Notes under the pieces: model-generated
Told to the model about the DNA's origin: nothing
Database searches by the model: none
What the model saw: only the letters and a program-made list of their open reading frames with translations
Translations under genes and position numbers: made by a program
Assembly: GCF_901000735.1 (NCBI RefSeq)
Contig: NC_081544.1
Span: 11,883,350 to 11,947,349 of the forward strand
Origin: Corylus avellana
Taxonomy: Eukaryota > Streptophyta > Magnoliopsida > Fagales > Betulaceae
DNA: 64,000 nucleotides
Reading direction: 5' to 3'
Part shown: piece by piece, positions 44,526 through 56,689 of the stretch
How the letters are laid out: each line of letters begins with the position of its first letter
Numbering within the stretch: the stretch's first letter is position 1

Positions 44526-45997
44526 AGGGACCACTGTCTGGCTGAAGACGTTAAACTTAGCGCTCATGGGAGGCACCCCATAGTTTAACGTTTTATTTTT
44601 GTTTTGTTTAGTGTGTTTTAAGTTAATCTTTTTATCTATCTTTAATTTTGTTTATTTTTACTTGTTTTTGGTGTTTTCTTATTTTGTAGGGACAAGTGTG
44701 CTTCTATCCAAGTTTGGGGTTGTGCTATGAGCCATGCTTTCCAAGACTATGTCGTCCATCTCCCGGGCACACTCTTTCCTTTATTTAGACACATTGGGGA
44801 CAATGTGTCATTTAAGTTTGGGGGTATGGGCACACATGGTGTTCAAACACACTTTGTCTCAATTTCATGTTATTTGTTTTGTATGCTTGTTTGTTTAATT
44901 GAAAAAAAAAATAATAATTTATGCTTGTTCATGTTAACCCTACAAATTTTAGTTAATCTAAAAGAATTATGGCTTGAATTCATCAATGAGCTTAAAATTT
45001 TGAACACATGATCTGATGAGTGAATCTGTTAGTTTGGTTACTTGTTTAGCACAGTTGAAAAATCACATGTTTGATCTAATTACACAAGCACATTCGAACA
45101 TAATTTGTGAGATATGACATGAGGTTTGATATGTGTGTTTCTGTATCTTGGATGAAATTGGATGACCTATTAGATGGACACCTTGGCATATATTTGAAAA
45201 AAAAAATAAAAAATTGATGAAATAAATGATCATTGATAAACTTTTCACTGAGTAACTGGACCTCTTTCCTTAAAGCATTGAGTGTTCACGTCAAAAGGTG
45301 AAAAATTTAGATTTGATCAATGTCATGGTTAGTTTGGTTTTGTAGCCTTTTTAACTCGAGTTTGTAAGTCCTTAGGGGTGTCTCTACACCTAATGCCCTA
45401 AAACCATCTGGTTTGGGAGTCATTGACTTAATACTTGCTACATGAGTCAATTAGAAAGCTTAAGGGAACCAAACATTGCACAAGCTGATAAAAAAAAAGA
45501 GAAGAGAAAAAGAAATCTACTAGGGTTGTTCATTCTAATAGGGATTTCAATGAATTTTGAGAGATGGAGACATTACATGTTGGAAAGATTTGGAAGCCTC
45601 ATAATTTTGTGCTAAGTTCACTTCACACTGTTTTCAAACTTGTGATGTTTTAGTATGTCCTTTGTAAGTAATTGAACTTTGAAATTCCAATTCATTGTGA
45701 AGATGAAGTTCATCTTTTTAAGCTTGCTAATGAATAAAAATCATGATCTTGAAGTGATACTTAATTTTTGGGGATAACATGAACTGTGCATGATGTTTGT
45801 GGGTAACATTTCTGGAAAACTCTCACGAGACTTCACTAGTCCTCTAGGGAATTCCTAGAGGTTTAAAAGGCTTGTTACATATGCTAAATGCAATCGTACA
45901 TCCCTCAAAAGATTGATTTATCTTTTTGTTCTCTGTTTTTCATTTTGTTTTTAGTTTTGTTTTGCTAATGGACTAGCAATATGTAAGTTTGGGGGTG
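44526..45997 (+). other. 3' noncoding region of the forward Athila-like element
   Basis: Starts with the second conserved block (44537-44580) and runs to the polypurine tract (GTTTGGGGGTG at 45987-45997). It is the forward counterpart of 26460-27721. Frames here look fortuitous. Confidence 0.7.
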
Positions 45998-47247
45998 TGT
46001 TAATTGCTAAAATATTCATATTTTTAGCCCTTAACTTACATGTTTTAATCCTTTAGTCTTAATTAATTTATCCTATTTTAGTTCTTTTATGTGTTTTCCA
46101 TGCTTTTGTAAGCTTTTGGAAGAAAAGGAAGTAAATCTAGAAGATTTGGGCTTAAAAAGAGAATTTTGGAAAAGTTGGAGTTTCTGGTAGTGTGATCAAT
46201 CGCAGGTGACTTGTGATCGATCGCACTGTGATTGATCGCACACGGGTTGCGATCGATCGCACCAGTGCGCTGGAAAATTCTAGAAGCAACAGATAGACTC
46301 CCTTTCCTTCCATATTAGGGTTTTCCGACTCCCACTTGTAATAGGACTAAAACCCTAAGAATTTTCTAGGTTTACTAGTGTAACAAGGACTTCTAAAGCC
46401 CTATAAATAGACCTCTAAACCTTGAGAATAATCAAGCGGGAAAAGACACATTTTTTAAGGAGAAGAATTGGAGCTCTTCAAGTTCAAGTTTCGGGTTTAT
46501 TCTTTTCCTTTCTTTTCTTTTATTTTATGAAGATGTTTAACATCAACTTCATGTGTAACTAATTTATTTAGTAGGGCTAGATTGAAGCCCTAATTATGTT
46601 TAGTTGATATTCAATATTGGCACCCTTGTGTTGATCTTATTGTGATATCTAAATTGATTAATTCCCATTTTCATGAATTCCTCATATGTGTGTGCCTGAT
46701 CAACATGTGCATGTGGTATGGACTAGTTAGTTAAATCAATTTAGATGACCGAGTCCTGGGTTTAACATAAGTAACAAAAGTAATCCACACCGGCTTCTTG
46801 GGTTAATCAACATGGAGAACGGAAGTATACACCCATGCCCTAGGCCTTATGTGTTTATCGATTTCGACAGAATATATGCTTTCCTAAAGAACGACTTAGT
46901 ATACACCATGCTAAATCCTTTAGGAAAAAAAAGAGTTAGAGTATACACCCTTGCCCTTAAGTTGACAAACATTAGATAGACATAACATGCTCAAAACATT
47001 GGTATATTGATATATTAGCTAAATATAATTAGTGGTGGATATCAAAGCCCTACCTTTTTATTATCATCAAATCAAAAATCAATCTTTGTTTTGTTTTACT
47101 TTTGGAATTTAATTTTAGACAAAATTTAGCAATCCTCATGGGAGTGACCCCGAATTTGCACACTATACTACTGTGTTGACCTTGTGCACTTGCAGGTAAA
47201 ACATCTAATTATTTACCTATTAATTTAAGTAGATAATTAAGACAACA
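45998..47247 (+). repeat. 3' LTR of the forward Athila-like element (1250 bp)
   Basis: Starts TGTTAATTGCTAAAATATTC and ends AAGACAACA. Palindromes at 46190-46265 (TGATCGATCGCAC, GCGATCGATCGCACC), TATA box at 46402-46409. It differs from the 5' LTR by point changes and a deletion of about 60 bp, so the insertion is not recent. Confidence 0.9.
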
Positions 47248-47252
47248 TTCAT

Positions 47253-48460
47253 CTTCTCTTCCACTCTTCAAGCCTCTGAGAAGATATTTATCTAAAATCT
47301 CTGTAGAACTAAGCACCCCCTCTCTTGAGTAGTTTAGTCACTATTTATAAGGTTTAAAAGAAACCCTAGGAGCCCTTGGAGTTCCAGAAATGTTGTACTT
47401 TCGTCCCTTATTCGAATTAGGAGACCTAAACTAGTTTCCATATCAATTCTACTTTTTTGTCCAGCAAGTTGGTGCGAATGCGTTCAATCCCAGTGAAGCA
47501 GGCGCTCGAGTGCCATTGCGCTCGACCCTAAGGAAAGAACTGCTTGAGTGCAGGTGCGCTCGAGGCCAAGTATGCGGGGCTCGAGCCCTTGTTTTTGACT
47601 GTGCTCAATCTCTCTTGCTTTAGAAGCTCCTTAAAATGTGTTGTAAGCCCTAAATCAATGAAATTTCTTGTATCTTCATTTAGAACCTGAAAACATGAAA
47701 ACAACACAACTTTAATGTTTTAGGTCATCAATGAAATGCAAATCAAAATTACAGTTCAACTGCATGCTCAAGAATAACATAATTCAAAAAATAAATAAAA
47801 AATTGGGCAATGATATTGTTCCATACCCCAAACATGAATCACATGCTGTCCTCAATGTGTAGATAGAGTTATAAAACAATAGCAAGAGGATAGGTATACC
47901 TAAGTGATAAAATTTGGGACATATCATACCCCCAAACTTGAATGCAAAAACACTTGTCCTGAAAAATATAGTGATACTCCAACCAAATAACAGTTAAATG
48001 AAGTGCATTGTTGTGAAAATATTATCAAACTATAAAAAGGGAACAACAATGGAGAATGATCAAATCTGAGGATCTTGTTCTAACCCCAGCCACCAAATTA
48101 AAATGATAGATAATGAAAATACATATATAATCATGTACAGCAGAAATTAAAACATCACAACCACAACACCAAAACTTGTTGACGAAAACCAATCAAAGGG
48201 AAAAACCACTATGGGGCAGTCAAGACGTGATGAACAAAATACACAGATCTGAGATCTGGAAATGTCCAAGTCTTAACGGGCAAGGAGTCTCTTCATGACG
48301 TTAAGAACAAAAACAAGTCAGCCTCGTCACGAGTTCGTCTTGACGAGAAACCAAGGAGCTTCTTCTTTAGTTGCAACACATGTTCCGTCCTAATGATTCA
48401 TACGAGGAGAGACTAGGGAGTTCCTTCTTTACTCCTTCACATCCCGTCATGACGATTGAT
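47253..48460 (-). mobile_element. Family B LTR (second part) and internal remnant
   Basis: 47253-47720 continues the family B LTR split at 38665. A TATA-like CTATTTATAA is at 47341-47350, and GCGCTCGAGTGCC-type palindromes are at about 47470-47600. From 47760 the sequence looks like the internal 3' noncoding part of the element (CATACCCCCAAACTTGAATGC on the plus strand, a polypurine-type tract on the reverse). 48290-48450 is filled with CGTC(A/T)TGACG-type repeats. Confidence 0.55.
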
Positions 48461-49740
48461 GTTGTCTTGTTAAACTAAAAATATATAAACAATAAATTAC
48501 CACTCGCCGTAGAACGAATCCTTGTCGGATAGGGCTATCTAGGGTGTCAAACCTCAAGGACTGCGGGGTGTTGTTATCAAGCTTTTCAAGATTCAATATA
48601 AAAGATGGTTGATTTGTTTTTGAATTTATAAAGTAAACGCATAAAATAATAAAAGAGTAGTGATGAGAGATAGAATAGGTGGTTGATTTCACCACTAACC
48701 GCATAACAATGGTCAATCATAAATTAATAAGGAAAATTCATACTATGCATGATATAAGGCTCGTCTCAACACAAGTAATCAAGAAAATACCATCATTTAA
48801 GAAATAAGTATAACCCATCTTCGGTTGGCATGGACCGTCCACCTAACCACTAAGATGCGGTACGATCCGTCTTTCCTGCGTATGGCCTATCTAATTCCTT
48901 AATAGGATACACACAATCAATGAAATAGTATAACCTATCTTCGATTTGTACGAACTGTCTACATAAATTACACTAAACTAAGGTATAGTACAATCCATCT
49001 TCCCTAGGCATGGTCTATCTAATCCTATTGATCATGTGCCAATTAAAACCGTCGTATAACAATCATTCATATAATCACAGAAAATATGAATGATTGAGTT
49101 CAATCAATATAAAAACTTTCTAAGACAAGATAAGAAATTCGTAATGATAGAATATAAAGGTTAAGATCAATTCTCACAGTTATACATCCATCGTGCATAA
49201 TATAGGAAAACCCAAATTGAAATACAATTAAACCATTGTTACTTGGAAAGGGCAACATCAACGCCATATTATAAAGTTTGCTGCTCATCGTGGTGCTGGG
49301 ATGGCCACCTGCCATGATCTTCTTCTCTTTAACTTGTCAAGCCTCCAAGAAGATTATTATGTTGAAAGCTAAGCACACCTTTTCTTGAAGCTTAGGGGTC
49401 TATTTATAGGGAGCAAACAAGTCCTAGAAGCCATAGGAATCCCAAAAAATTCGTAGGTCAGTCTCTAAATTGGAATAGAAGACTGAAAACCTACTCTAGG
49501 GTGGATTTGGGCCCTTAGGAAACTTCCCGTTACATGCCCCGTTCTGATGCGACTTCTAACAGGAAAACAGAAACTTTCCGTTAGATGTCCCGCCCTGGCA
49601 GGGCTCCTGACGGGAAACCAGAGAGCACTTATTAAGTCCCGTCATGAGCTTGTTCTAACGCCCTATCCAATGAGAAAGCAAAGACCTCTAACAAACTTCC
49701 AATCTTCACCCCAACAGTTGGGGAAGAGTGGGAAAATACA
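48460..49740 (-). repeat. Family B LTR with a divergent U3 region
   Basis: Matches the family in the first 950 bp or so (AACGAATCCTTGTCGGATAG; TATAACCCATCTTCGGTTGG; CTATTTATAGGGAGC near 49408). Beyond that, where other copies have either GATCGAGCGC palindromes or plain sequence, 49520-49670 has CCCGTTAGATGTCCCGCCC-like and CCTGACGGGAAACC-like repeats. The right end is not clear. Confidence 0.6.
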
Positions 49741-49744
49741 AACA

Positions 49745-49945
49745 AATGTTTTGATCATTAAATACGGCCAACCTAAACCTAACAAATATGATAAACATTG
49801 TAATAAGCATGGAAAAGACATTTTATGTGCTATATGCTCAATTAATTTTAATAAGTGAATATAACATCTATATTCATAACAAACATTTGAATGTCAACAC
49901 AAATATATAAAATCATTGAGATTCAGGGCATAATCCCAACATAAC
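49745..49945 (-). repeat. Fragment of the copia-type LTR
   Basis: Matches the end of 33802-35194 (AGTGAATATAACATCTATATT; AAATCATTGAGATTCAGGGC) and stops at the same CATAATCCCAACA boundary. Confidence 0.55.
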
Positions 49946-50696
49946 CATTGTTATGTTGTTAGTGGCCGGTGAAGTCAATCCCCTCTTTCTCCCCCCACTG
50001 CAAGTCCTTGAGGTTCGACACCCTTAATATAACTCTATACTACAAGGATTCTATCTATTGAGAGTGGTAATTTATTCTTGATATATTTTTACTTGAACCC
50101 AAACCACATCACTTACTTTCAGTCTCCTAGTAGATCATTTCCACACCAAGCCACCAATCTTCTAAGATAACAGGGAGCATATATTCTAGCTCACCATTTT
50201 GCTACTTGACCTGTTGTCTATGTTGCCCTTTTATAAGAATATAGCAATATTTTTTTCTCTCAATAGCTTCAACAAGGTGATAGGGTATGTTTGTTAATAT
50301 GTTTTATAGGGTGTTTTTTGTTTTCACTATGAAAATGTGTTTTGATGTGATCTATAGGTAAAATTGTTGTGTGATTTGAACAATGCTTTGTGTTATAGGT
50401 TATTTATTAATGTATTTGTCAGCAATTAAACTAACCAGTAGATTGATCAATGATAACCGGTACACATTAAATTAATGATAGTTGCAACACAATCAAAATA
50501 AACAAAATTGAACAATAATCATATAATAAATGATATATATTAAATTAATGGTACCATGCTTTTATGATCAAGCTACAATATGGGATGAGAAACTTTTCAT
50601 GACGTAGACAAGATAAGCATAAATTCATAGTGATTTATTTGGAGAAACTTTTAGTCTCCTTGTTGTTGATAGACGCTACTACTTAATCAACAATAA

Positions 50697-50934
50697 CAAT
50701 GGCAATAATGATTCAGAGAGGGCCTATCGAAAACCTTGCAAAAACCTCCTCTACTATAGTTATCCAGCACATTTGGTTGCATCGTTTATCATCCGTGCTT
50801 GGCTCGCAACTGCCAATGTGGTTGTCAAAGCAACATTTTATTGCGTCTCGACTCACCACTTGCTTCTAGTTTGAGAAAATTATTATGGCAACAACGATAA
50901 ATAAATGAGGCTGAAATCTCACTTTCGTCATCAT
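50697..50934 (-). pseudogene. Defensin-like gene copy 1, inactivated
   Basis: Homologous to the intact DEFL genes at 58062 and 61668. Starts at the reverse-strand ATG at 50934. A TAG replaces a codon at the end of the signal peptide, and a small deletion after the sixth mature Cys codon shifts the frame, so the C-terminal Cys residues are lost. The first Cys pair and the HIGSC motif are still readable. The unit was later split downstream of this relic by the LTR 51244-52790. The most diverged of the four copies. Confidence 0.8.
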
Positions 50935-51243
50935 TTAACTTTAGGAACATGCTTGGGGAAATATTTTATTGGCACTATGCATTGATGGTGTGCCATATAA
51001 ATAGTATCAATTTTAGACCATCTTAAAAAAGAATTGCATGATTTAGTCTAATTTTATTACATTTTGATAGTATGGATGAAATTGTAATAGCGAGAATAAC
51101 TTGATTTCGTATGATTTATTATTTTTAGATAGTAATGTTATATATGGTTCAAATTGTAATAGCAAGAATTACGGAGAGTGCTTCCTCCGTTTGAAATGGT
51201 CTAGTTTTCTCATGGTTCTATACATGAAAGAAAGTGTGGTTAT

Positions 51244-52790
51244 TGATGTGGTATTTTTGTGACCAAAAATATCAATTATAAAAATAACTACTCGCAATAG
51301 AACGAATCTTTGTAGGATACGGCTATAGAGAGGGTGTCGAACCTCAAGGACTGCAGGGGTTTAATTATCAAAATTAAAATATCAAAGTTAACTTAATTAA
51401 AAGGAGAATTGATTTGATTTTCTTTAAAACTAAAAGTGCATGAAAATAAAAGAGATTTAAAATAAGAGAGAGTGTAGGGTATTGACTTCACTTCTATCCG
51501 CACAACAATGGCTAATCATAATTAATCCCAGAAATTCATTATATGTATGTTATATATAAACAAGAAACTACCTTATTAAAGAATAAGCATAATCTATCTT
51601 CGGTTGGCACGGATCATCCACCTAACCACTAAGATGTGGTACGACCCGTCTTCCCTAGGTATAAATTATAAAATTCTTTAACAGGATACATACAATCAAT
51701 GAATAAGTATAACCCATCCTCGGTTGGCACGGATTGTCTACCTAAATTACACTAAACTAGGGTGTAGTACAATCCGTCTTCCCTAGGCATGGCCTATCAA
51801 ATCCTATTGATTATATGTCAATTAAACCCATTGTATAACCATCATCCTCATAATCACAGAAAACAAGAATGATTTGAGATCAATAAAAGTAAAATACTTT
51901 CTAAGACAAGAGAAGAATTTCACAAATATTGATATTAGAATTTAAGAACAATTGCATTTAATAATTAAAAACAGAATCAATTGTAGCAATCCTCATAGTT
52001 ATACAATCAACATGCATAAATTGAAAATCTAGAAATTAAATACAATCAAACCATTGTGCTTGGATAGGGCTACATCAACACCCTATTACAGAATTAGCCA
52101 CTCATCGGGGTGCTAGGATGGCCTCCTGCCATGGATTATCTCCTCTTCAACTTGTCAAGCCTCCAAGAAGATTTTTGTATCTAAAACTAAGCACACCTTC
52201 TCTTGAAGGTTAAGGGTCTATTTATAGGGAGCAAGCCAGTCCTAGAAACCCTAGGAAACCTAGAAATTTCGGAGATTTAAGTCCAAGTCCAATTAGGATA
52301 AAGAAAACCTAAGTCTAAATCGGAATAGGATTCGCCCAAAATTGCGTTCCTATCTTACGGGGCGATTTTGGCATTGCGACGCTCCGAATTAGGAAAATTC
52401 TATTTGACAATGATTTGTATAAATTTGAGTTAGGTTTCCAGTGCCGCTTGAATCACTTCAATCGGATATTTGAGATGAAAGTTATGACCAAAATACCGAG
52501 ACATATGTAGAATCCAAATTTGAATCCAATCCGATTTTGACTACAATTTGAAAAATTTCGAATTAATCATTTTCTTTATTTGATTAAACTTAACCATGAT
52601 TGGTTAAGTTTAACCATATCTTCTAGGTCTTCTCAAAGTGTGCTTTTAAGCCCAAAATCAATGGAATTAATTGCATCTTGATTTATAACCTGAAAACACA
52701 AAAACAAAACAAAATCAAACAAATAACAATGCTAAGGAATTAACATATGCAAATTAAGGGGCTTGAATGTGCAATATTCGGCGCTTATCG
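51244..52790 (-). mobile_element. Solo LTR of family B (1547 bp) inserted in the DEFL array
   Basis: Flanked by GTTAT at 51239-51243 and 52791-52795; the uninterrupted site can be read at about 56575-56600. Plus orientation starts TGATGTGG and ends TATTCGGCGCTTATCG, the last base being a change from the usual A. A TATA-like CTATTTATAG is near 52217. No GATCGAGCGC palindromes are present in its U3 (52260-52400). Confidence 0.85.
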
Positions 52791-52795
52791 GTTAT

Positions 52796-53800
52796 CAAAA
52801 AGAAAAATCCCTTTTAATAATGGTACTATTAATACAACCTTGAAAAGAAAATAGCGAAGCTGATGACATCATTATCCTCTGAAACACCCTAGATGTTTTT
52901 GTTTTTTTTGTTTATTTATTTATTTTTTATTTTAAAGTAAAGTTGTAAGTGTCAACATCTTGCATCGAAAATTTTTGATTTCTCTTTGACATTATAAGTC
53001 ACTAATAAAATATATGCGACCTTATATGTCATAATATCAAGTATTTAAAATTTAAACCTGATTGTTTATGTATAATCATTAAAATATGCCACATGACATT
53101 TATTCAAATTTAAGACTGATTTAGCTCCAGTCATTGCACAATAATTGTAGACATCTAGAATCAAATACATGTCAATACCAATTTCCACACCTGCAAGATC
53201 TATGTAATGGAGGATTACCCCAATTGAAACCGCGATTACAAAGGCGAATAAGTGAGCCCACAGTCCTAGTAAGTATAATAAACACTAGTTAAGTTTTAAG
53301 GATTGAATTTAACTAGATTCTTTTATGTTTTTCTGTATTTTATTTTTCGTTGATTCTGTTTTCTGTTTTAGGTCCGCCATTACTAGGAGAATTTGCATAT
53401 TGCGGTCGAGCCCATCCCCCTGTGCGCTTGAGCCAAACAGTCTTCATCTATGTGCTTGAGCACAACTTCTGTATGCTCGAGTGCACACGCCCGCTACAGC
53501 ACAGTAACATCTCTTGAGTTACGGGACGCATGTCAATATGTATGGTTAGGTTTTGTCGTATAGATGTTCGTATTATAACTTTGATGGGTTTATATGTGTG
53601 TATCTGAGATTGGATCATGCACATATGTGCTAGGCTAAGATATTATACTTAAAAGGTTTTCATAAATGGTTTACGTCTTTAGCTACAAAGTGTTTTTAAA
53701 TGTTATGATGAGCAGATGTTATTGTAAACTCAAATAGAAAGCGAAAAGTCGCCACATTGGGAAAACATGGTAATTTCTATACAAACTAAGACCCTGGGCT
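52796..53800. other. Rest of DEFL unit 1 and an Athila-type leader remnant
   Basis: 52796-52910 continues the DEFL unit (TGATGACATCATTATCC). 53281-53530 resembles an Athila-type leader (TTTTCTGTATTTTATTTT, then CTCGAGTGCACACG palindromes). The rest is AT-rich. No genes. Confidence 0.5.
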
Positions 53801-54474
53801 CATATATACGTCGTACGAATGTGATGATCCCATAATCCTACAGATGTTGCAAGTTGATGGATTAGTGTCTGTTCGAGGCCAACCTTAGATTTCGTCAAAA
53901 GGTAAGTTTGGATATGGTAGGTGATGGGTTTCTAACTTGAGTCAAGTGAGGCTCTTTATATTTCTTTGATGCTATGTGTGGCATTTGATGTAAGATTGTA
54001 TATTCATTGATGTATATGTTGAGATGAGATTGTGTATTACTTAGAAGCTCCCGTTAGTTTTATTGTTGAAATTACAAGGTCAATTCAAGCAAAAATTTAT
54101 TGTAGGATTTTTACTGCGTTGATTTATTTATTAAGGCATTAATGGCAGCGTCTCGTGGTTAAATGAGAGAAAAATTTCACTTCTCCCCTGAAATTTAGGG
54201 TAGGGCGTTACATATTCAAGTCATAACCAAAATCAAAACTTTATCAAATTAGTGGCGTGTTATATTTTTGCCTTTCATGCTATGGTAGTGCTAGCTAAAA
54301 TACAGAGTACTAACCCTATTATAACAAAACAAAAAGTCATATAATTTCGATTATGAGTGATAATCGAAATTAGATGACATTTTGCTCAAGTGGATGGATT
54401 TTGGTTAGGAAGAATCCATCCACTTGAGCAAAAAGGAACCCCATGTTTTACATAAAATAGGCCTTACTACTGAA

Positions 54475-55430
54475 AAGTGCCGAATGTTGAACATTCAAGC
54501 TCCTTAACTTGCTTATGTTAATTCGTTAGCATCATTAGCTTTTTGATTTTGTGTTGTTTTAGTGTTTTTAGTTTCTAAATGTGCATGCAAAAAATTTAAT
54601 TGATTTTGGGCTTAAAACACATTTCAAGAAGCTGCTGAAACACATGTGATCGAGCACATATAAGAAGAGCTCGAGGGCAACATTAACTGAGTTCAAGATC
54701 AGAAAGGGCTCGAGTGCACTATCAACTGAGCTTGAGCGCATTTGCGCGGCAATGTCAGATGGCAATGCATAACTAAAAAGGAAATAATTTTAGGTCCCTA
54801 ATTTGGCTGGGAGACAGAAGTATGGCGTTTCTTCAGAGGGGTCCCAGGGTTTATTTTACACTCGATATATATGTCACAAACCACTCAAGATAAGTAGGTG
54901 CTTACAAAAACGAAATTACACAAAATCATCTTCAAGGCTTGGAGAGTTGAAGAGAAGATGAACAAGGCAGAAGACCATTCCAACATCACCATGAGTAGCT
55001 AAATTCGTAATAGGGTGTTGATGTAGCCCTTTCCAAGTCCTAATTGTTTCATTGTATTTAATTTAGGGTTTTTCAATATGCATGATGGTTGTATAACTCA
55101 AAGAATTGATTTTTAAAGTTTATAATCAATCTTTATGCAATTCATATCTTGGCTTAGAAAGCTTTTTGCCATGAGTGAACTCAGTCATTCTTATTTTCTG
55201 TGATTATAAGAGTAATGGTTATGCAACGGTTTAAACTGACACATGATAAAGACAGTTTGATAGGCCATGCATAGAATCCGAATAGTTTCACACCCTAGTT
55301 TAGTGTAATTTAAGCTTAATAACAACACCAATGCAGTCATTGAAGTTCAACACCCTTAATATAACCTTACTCTACAAGGATTCGTTCAATTAGGATTGGT
55401 AATTTATTATTGATATTAGTTCACTTGAAT
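54475..55430 (+). repeat. Family B LTR-derived sequence in unit 2, plus strand
   Basis: Starts AAGTGCCGAATGTTGAACATT, contains GTGATCGAGCACAT and GAGCTCGAGGGC palindromes (54645-54745), a TATATATG at about 54866, and ends in the CTACAAGGATTCG block. It is shorter than the 1.5-kb LTRs because the middle is missing. It lies downstream of the DEFL genes, on the opposite strand. Confidence 0.65.
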
Positions 55431-56017
55431 ACAAACCGCATCTCTTACTTTTAGTCTCCTAGTCAATCGCTTACACGCCAAGCCACCATTCTTCTAAGAT
55501 AACAGGGAGCATATATTCAAGCTCACCATTTTTCTACTTGACCTGTTGTCTATGTTGCCTATATATAAGAATATAGCAATATTTTTTCACCCAATGGCTT
55601 CAACAATGTGATAGGGTATGTTTGTTAATGTATTTTGTCGGGGGTTTTTTGTTTTCGCTATAAAAATGTGTTTTGATGTGATCTACAGGTAAAATTGTTG
55701 TGTGATTTCAACAATGCTTTGTGTTATAAGTTATTTATTAATGTATTTATTAGCAATTAAACTAGCCAGTACATTGATCAATAATAACTGGTACATATTA
55801 AATTAATGATAGTTGCAACACAATCAAAACAAACAAATTTGAACAATAATCATATAATAAACGATATATATTAAATTAATGATATCATGGTTTTATGATC
55901 AAGCTACAATATGGGCTGAGAACCTTTTCACGATGTAGACATGAAAAGTAGAAATTCTTAGTGATTTATTCGGACAAACTTTTAGTCTCTTTATTGTTGA
56001 TAGAAGCGACTGCTTAA

Positions 56018-56267
56018 TCAACAGTAACAGTGGCAATAATGATTTGGAGTTGGCCTGTCGAAAACCTTTTCAAAAACCTCCTTTACTACAATTATCCAGG
56101 CACATTTGGTAGCATCGTTTATCATCCGTGCTTGGCACGCAACTGCCAATGTGGTTGTCAAAGCAACATTTTATTGCATCTTGATTGACCACTTGCTTGA
56201 AGTTTGAGAAAATTATTATGGCAACAACGATAAATAAAAAAGACTGAAATCTCACTTTCGGCATCAT
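56018..56267 (-). pseudogene. Defensin-like gene copy 2, nonsense mutation
   Basis: Starts at the ATG at 56267 and matches the intact copies through the signal peptide and the first mature Cys residues. The Cys66 codon after KGGF is TGA, removing the last four Cys. The original stop position has also changed at 56018-56020, although that region is no longer read. The TATA box (TATAAATA, plus orientation) is kept at about 56330. A non-functional relic. Confidence 0.85.
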
Positions 56268-56689
56268 TTAACTTTTGGAATGTGCTTGGGGAAATATTTT
56301 GTTGGCAAAATGCATTGATGGTGTGCCTTATAAATAGTGTCAATTTTAGATCGTCCTAAAAGAGAATTGCATGATTTAGTATGATTTTATTACTTTTAGA
56401 TAGTAATGTTATATGGTTGAAATTGTAATAGCAAGAATAGCTTTATTTCGTATGATTTATTATTTTTAGATAGTAATGTTATATATGGTTCAAATTGTAA
56501 TTGCAAGAATTAAAGAGAGTGCTTCCTCCGTTTGAAATGCTCCAGTTTTCTCATGTTTCTATACATGAAAGAAAGTGTGGTTCACAAAAAGTAAAAGCCC
56601 TTTTAGTAATGGTACTATTAACACAACCTTGAAAAGTAAATAGTAAAGTTGATGACATCATTATCCACTAAAACATGCTAGTTTTTTTT

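Larger units (their letters stand above)
38666..47247 (+). mobile_element. Athila-like element without pol, forward strand
   Basis: Perfect 5-bp target duplication TTCAT at 38661-38665 and 47248-47252. 5' LTR 38666-41488 (interrupted by a TIR transposon), primer site 41495-41512, gag-type ORF 41895-42551, env-position ORF remnant 43405-44525, 3' noncoding region, polypurine tract (GTTTGGGGGTG before 45998) and 3' LTR 45998-47247. Protease, RT, RNase H and integrase are all missing between 42551 and 42640. It could only have moved with enzymes from a relative such as the reverse element at 25080. Confidence 0.9.

Noticed and set aside
44727..45011. Frame of 94 codons after the env-position ORF
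   Set aside because: It lies in the 3' noncoding region shared with the reverse element, where the frame is not kept.
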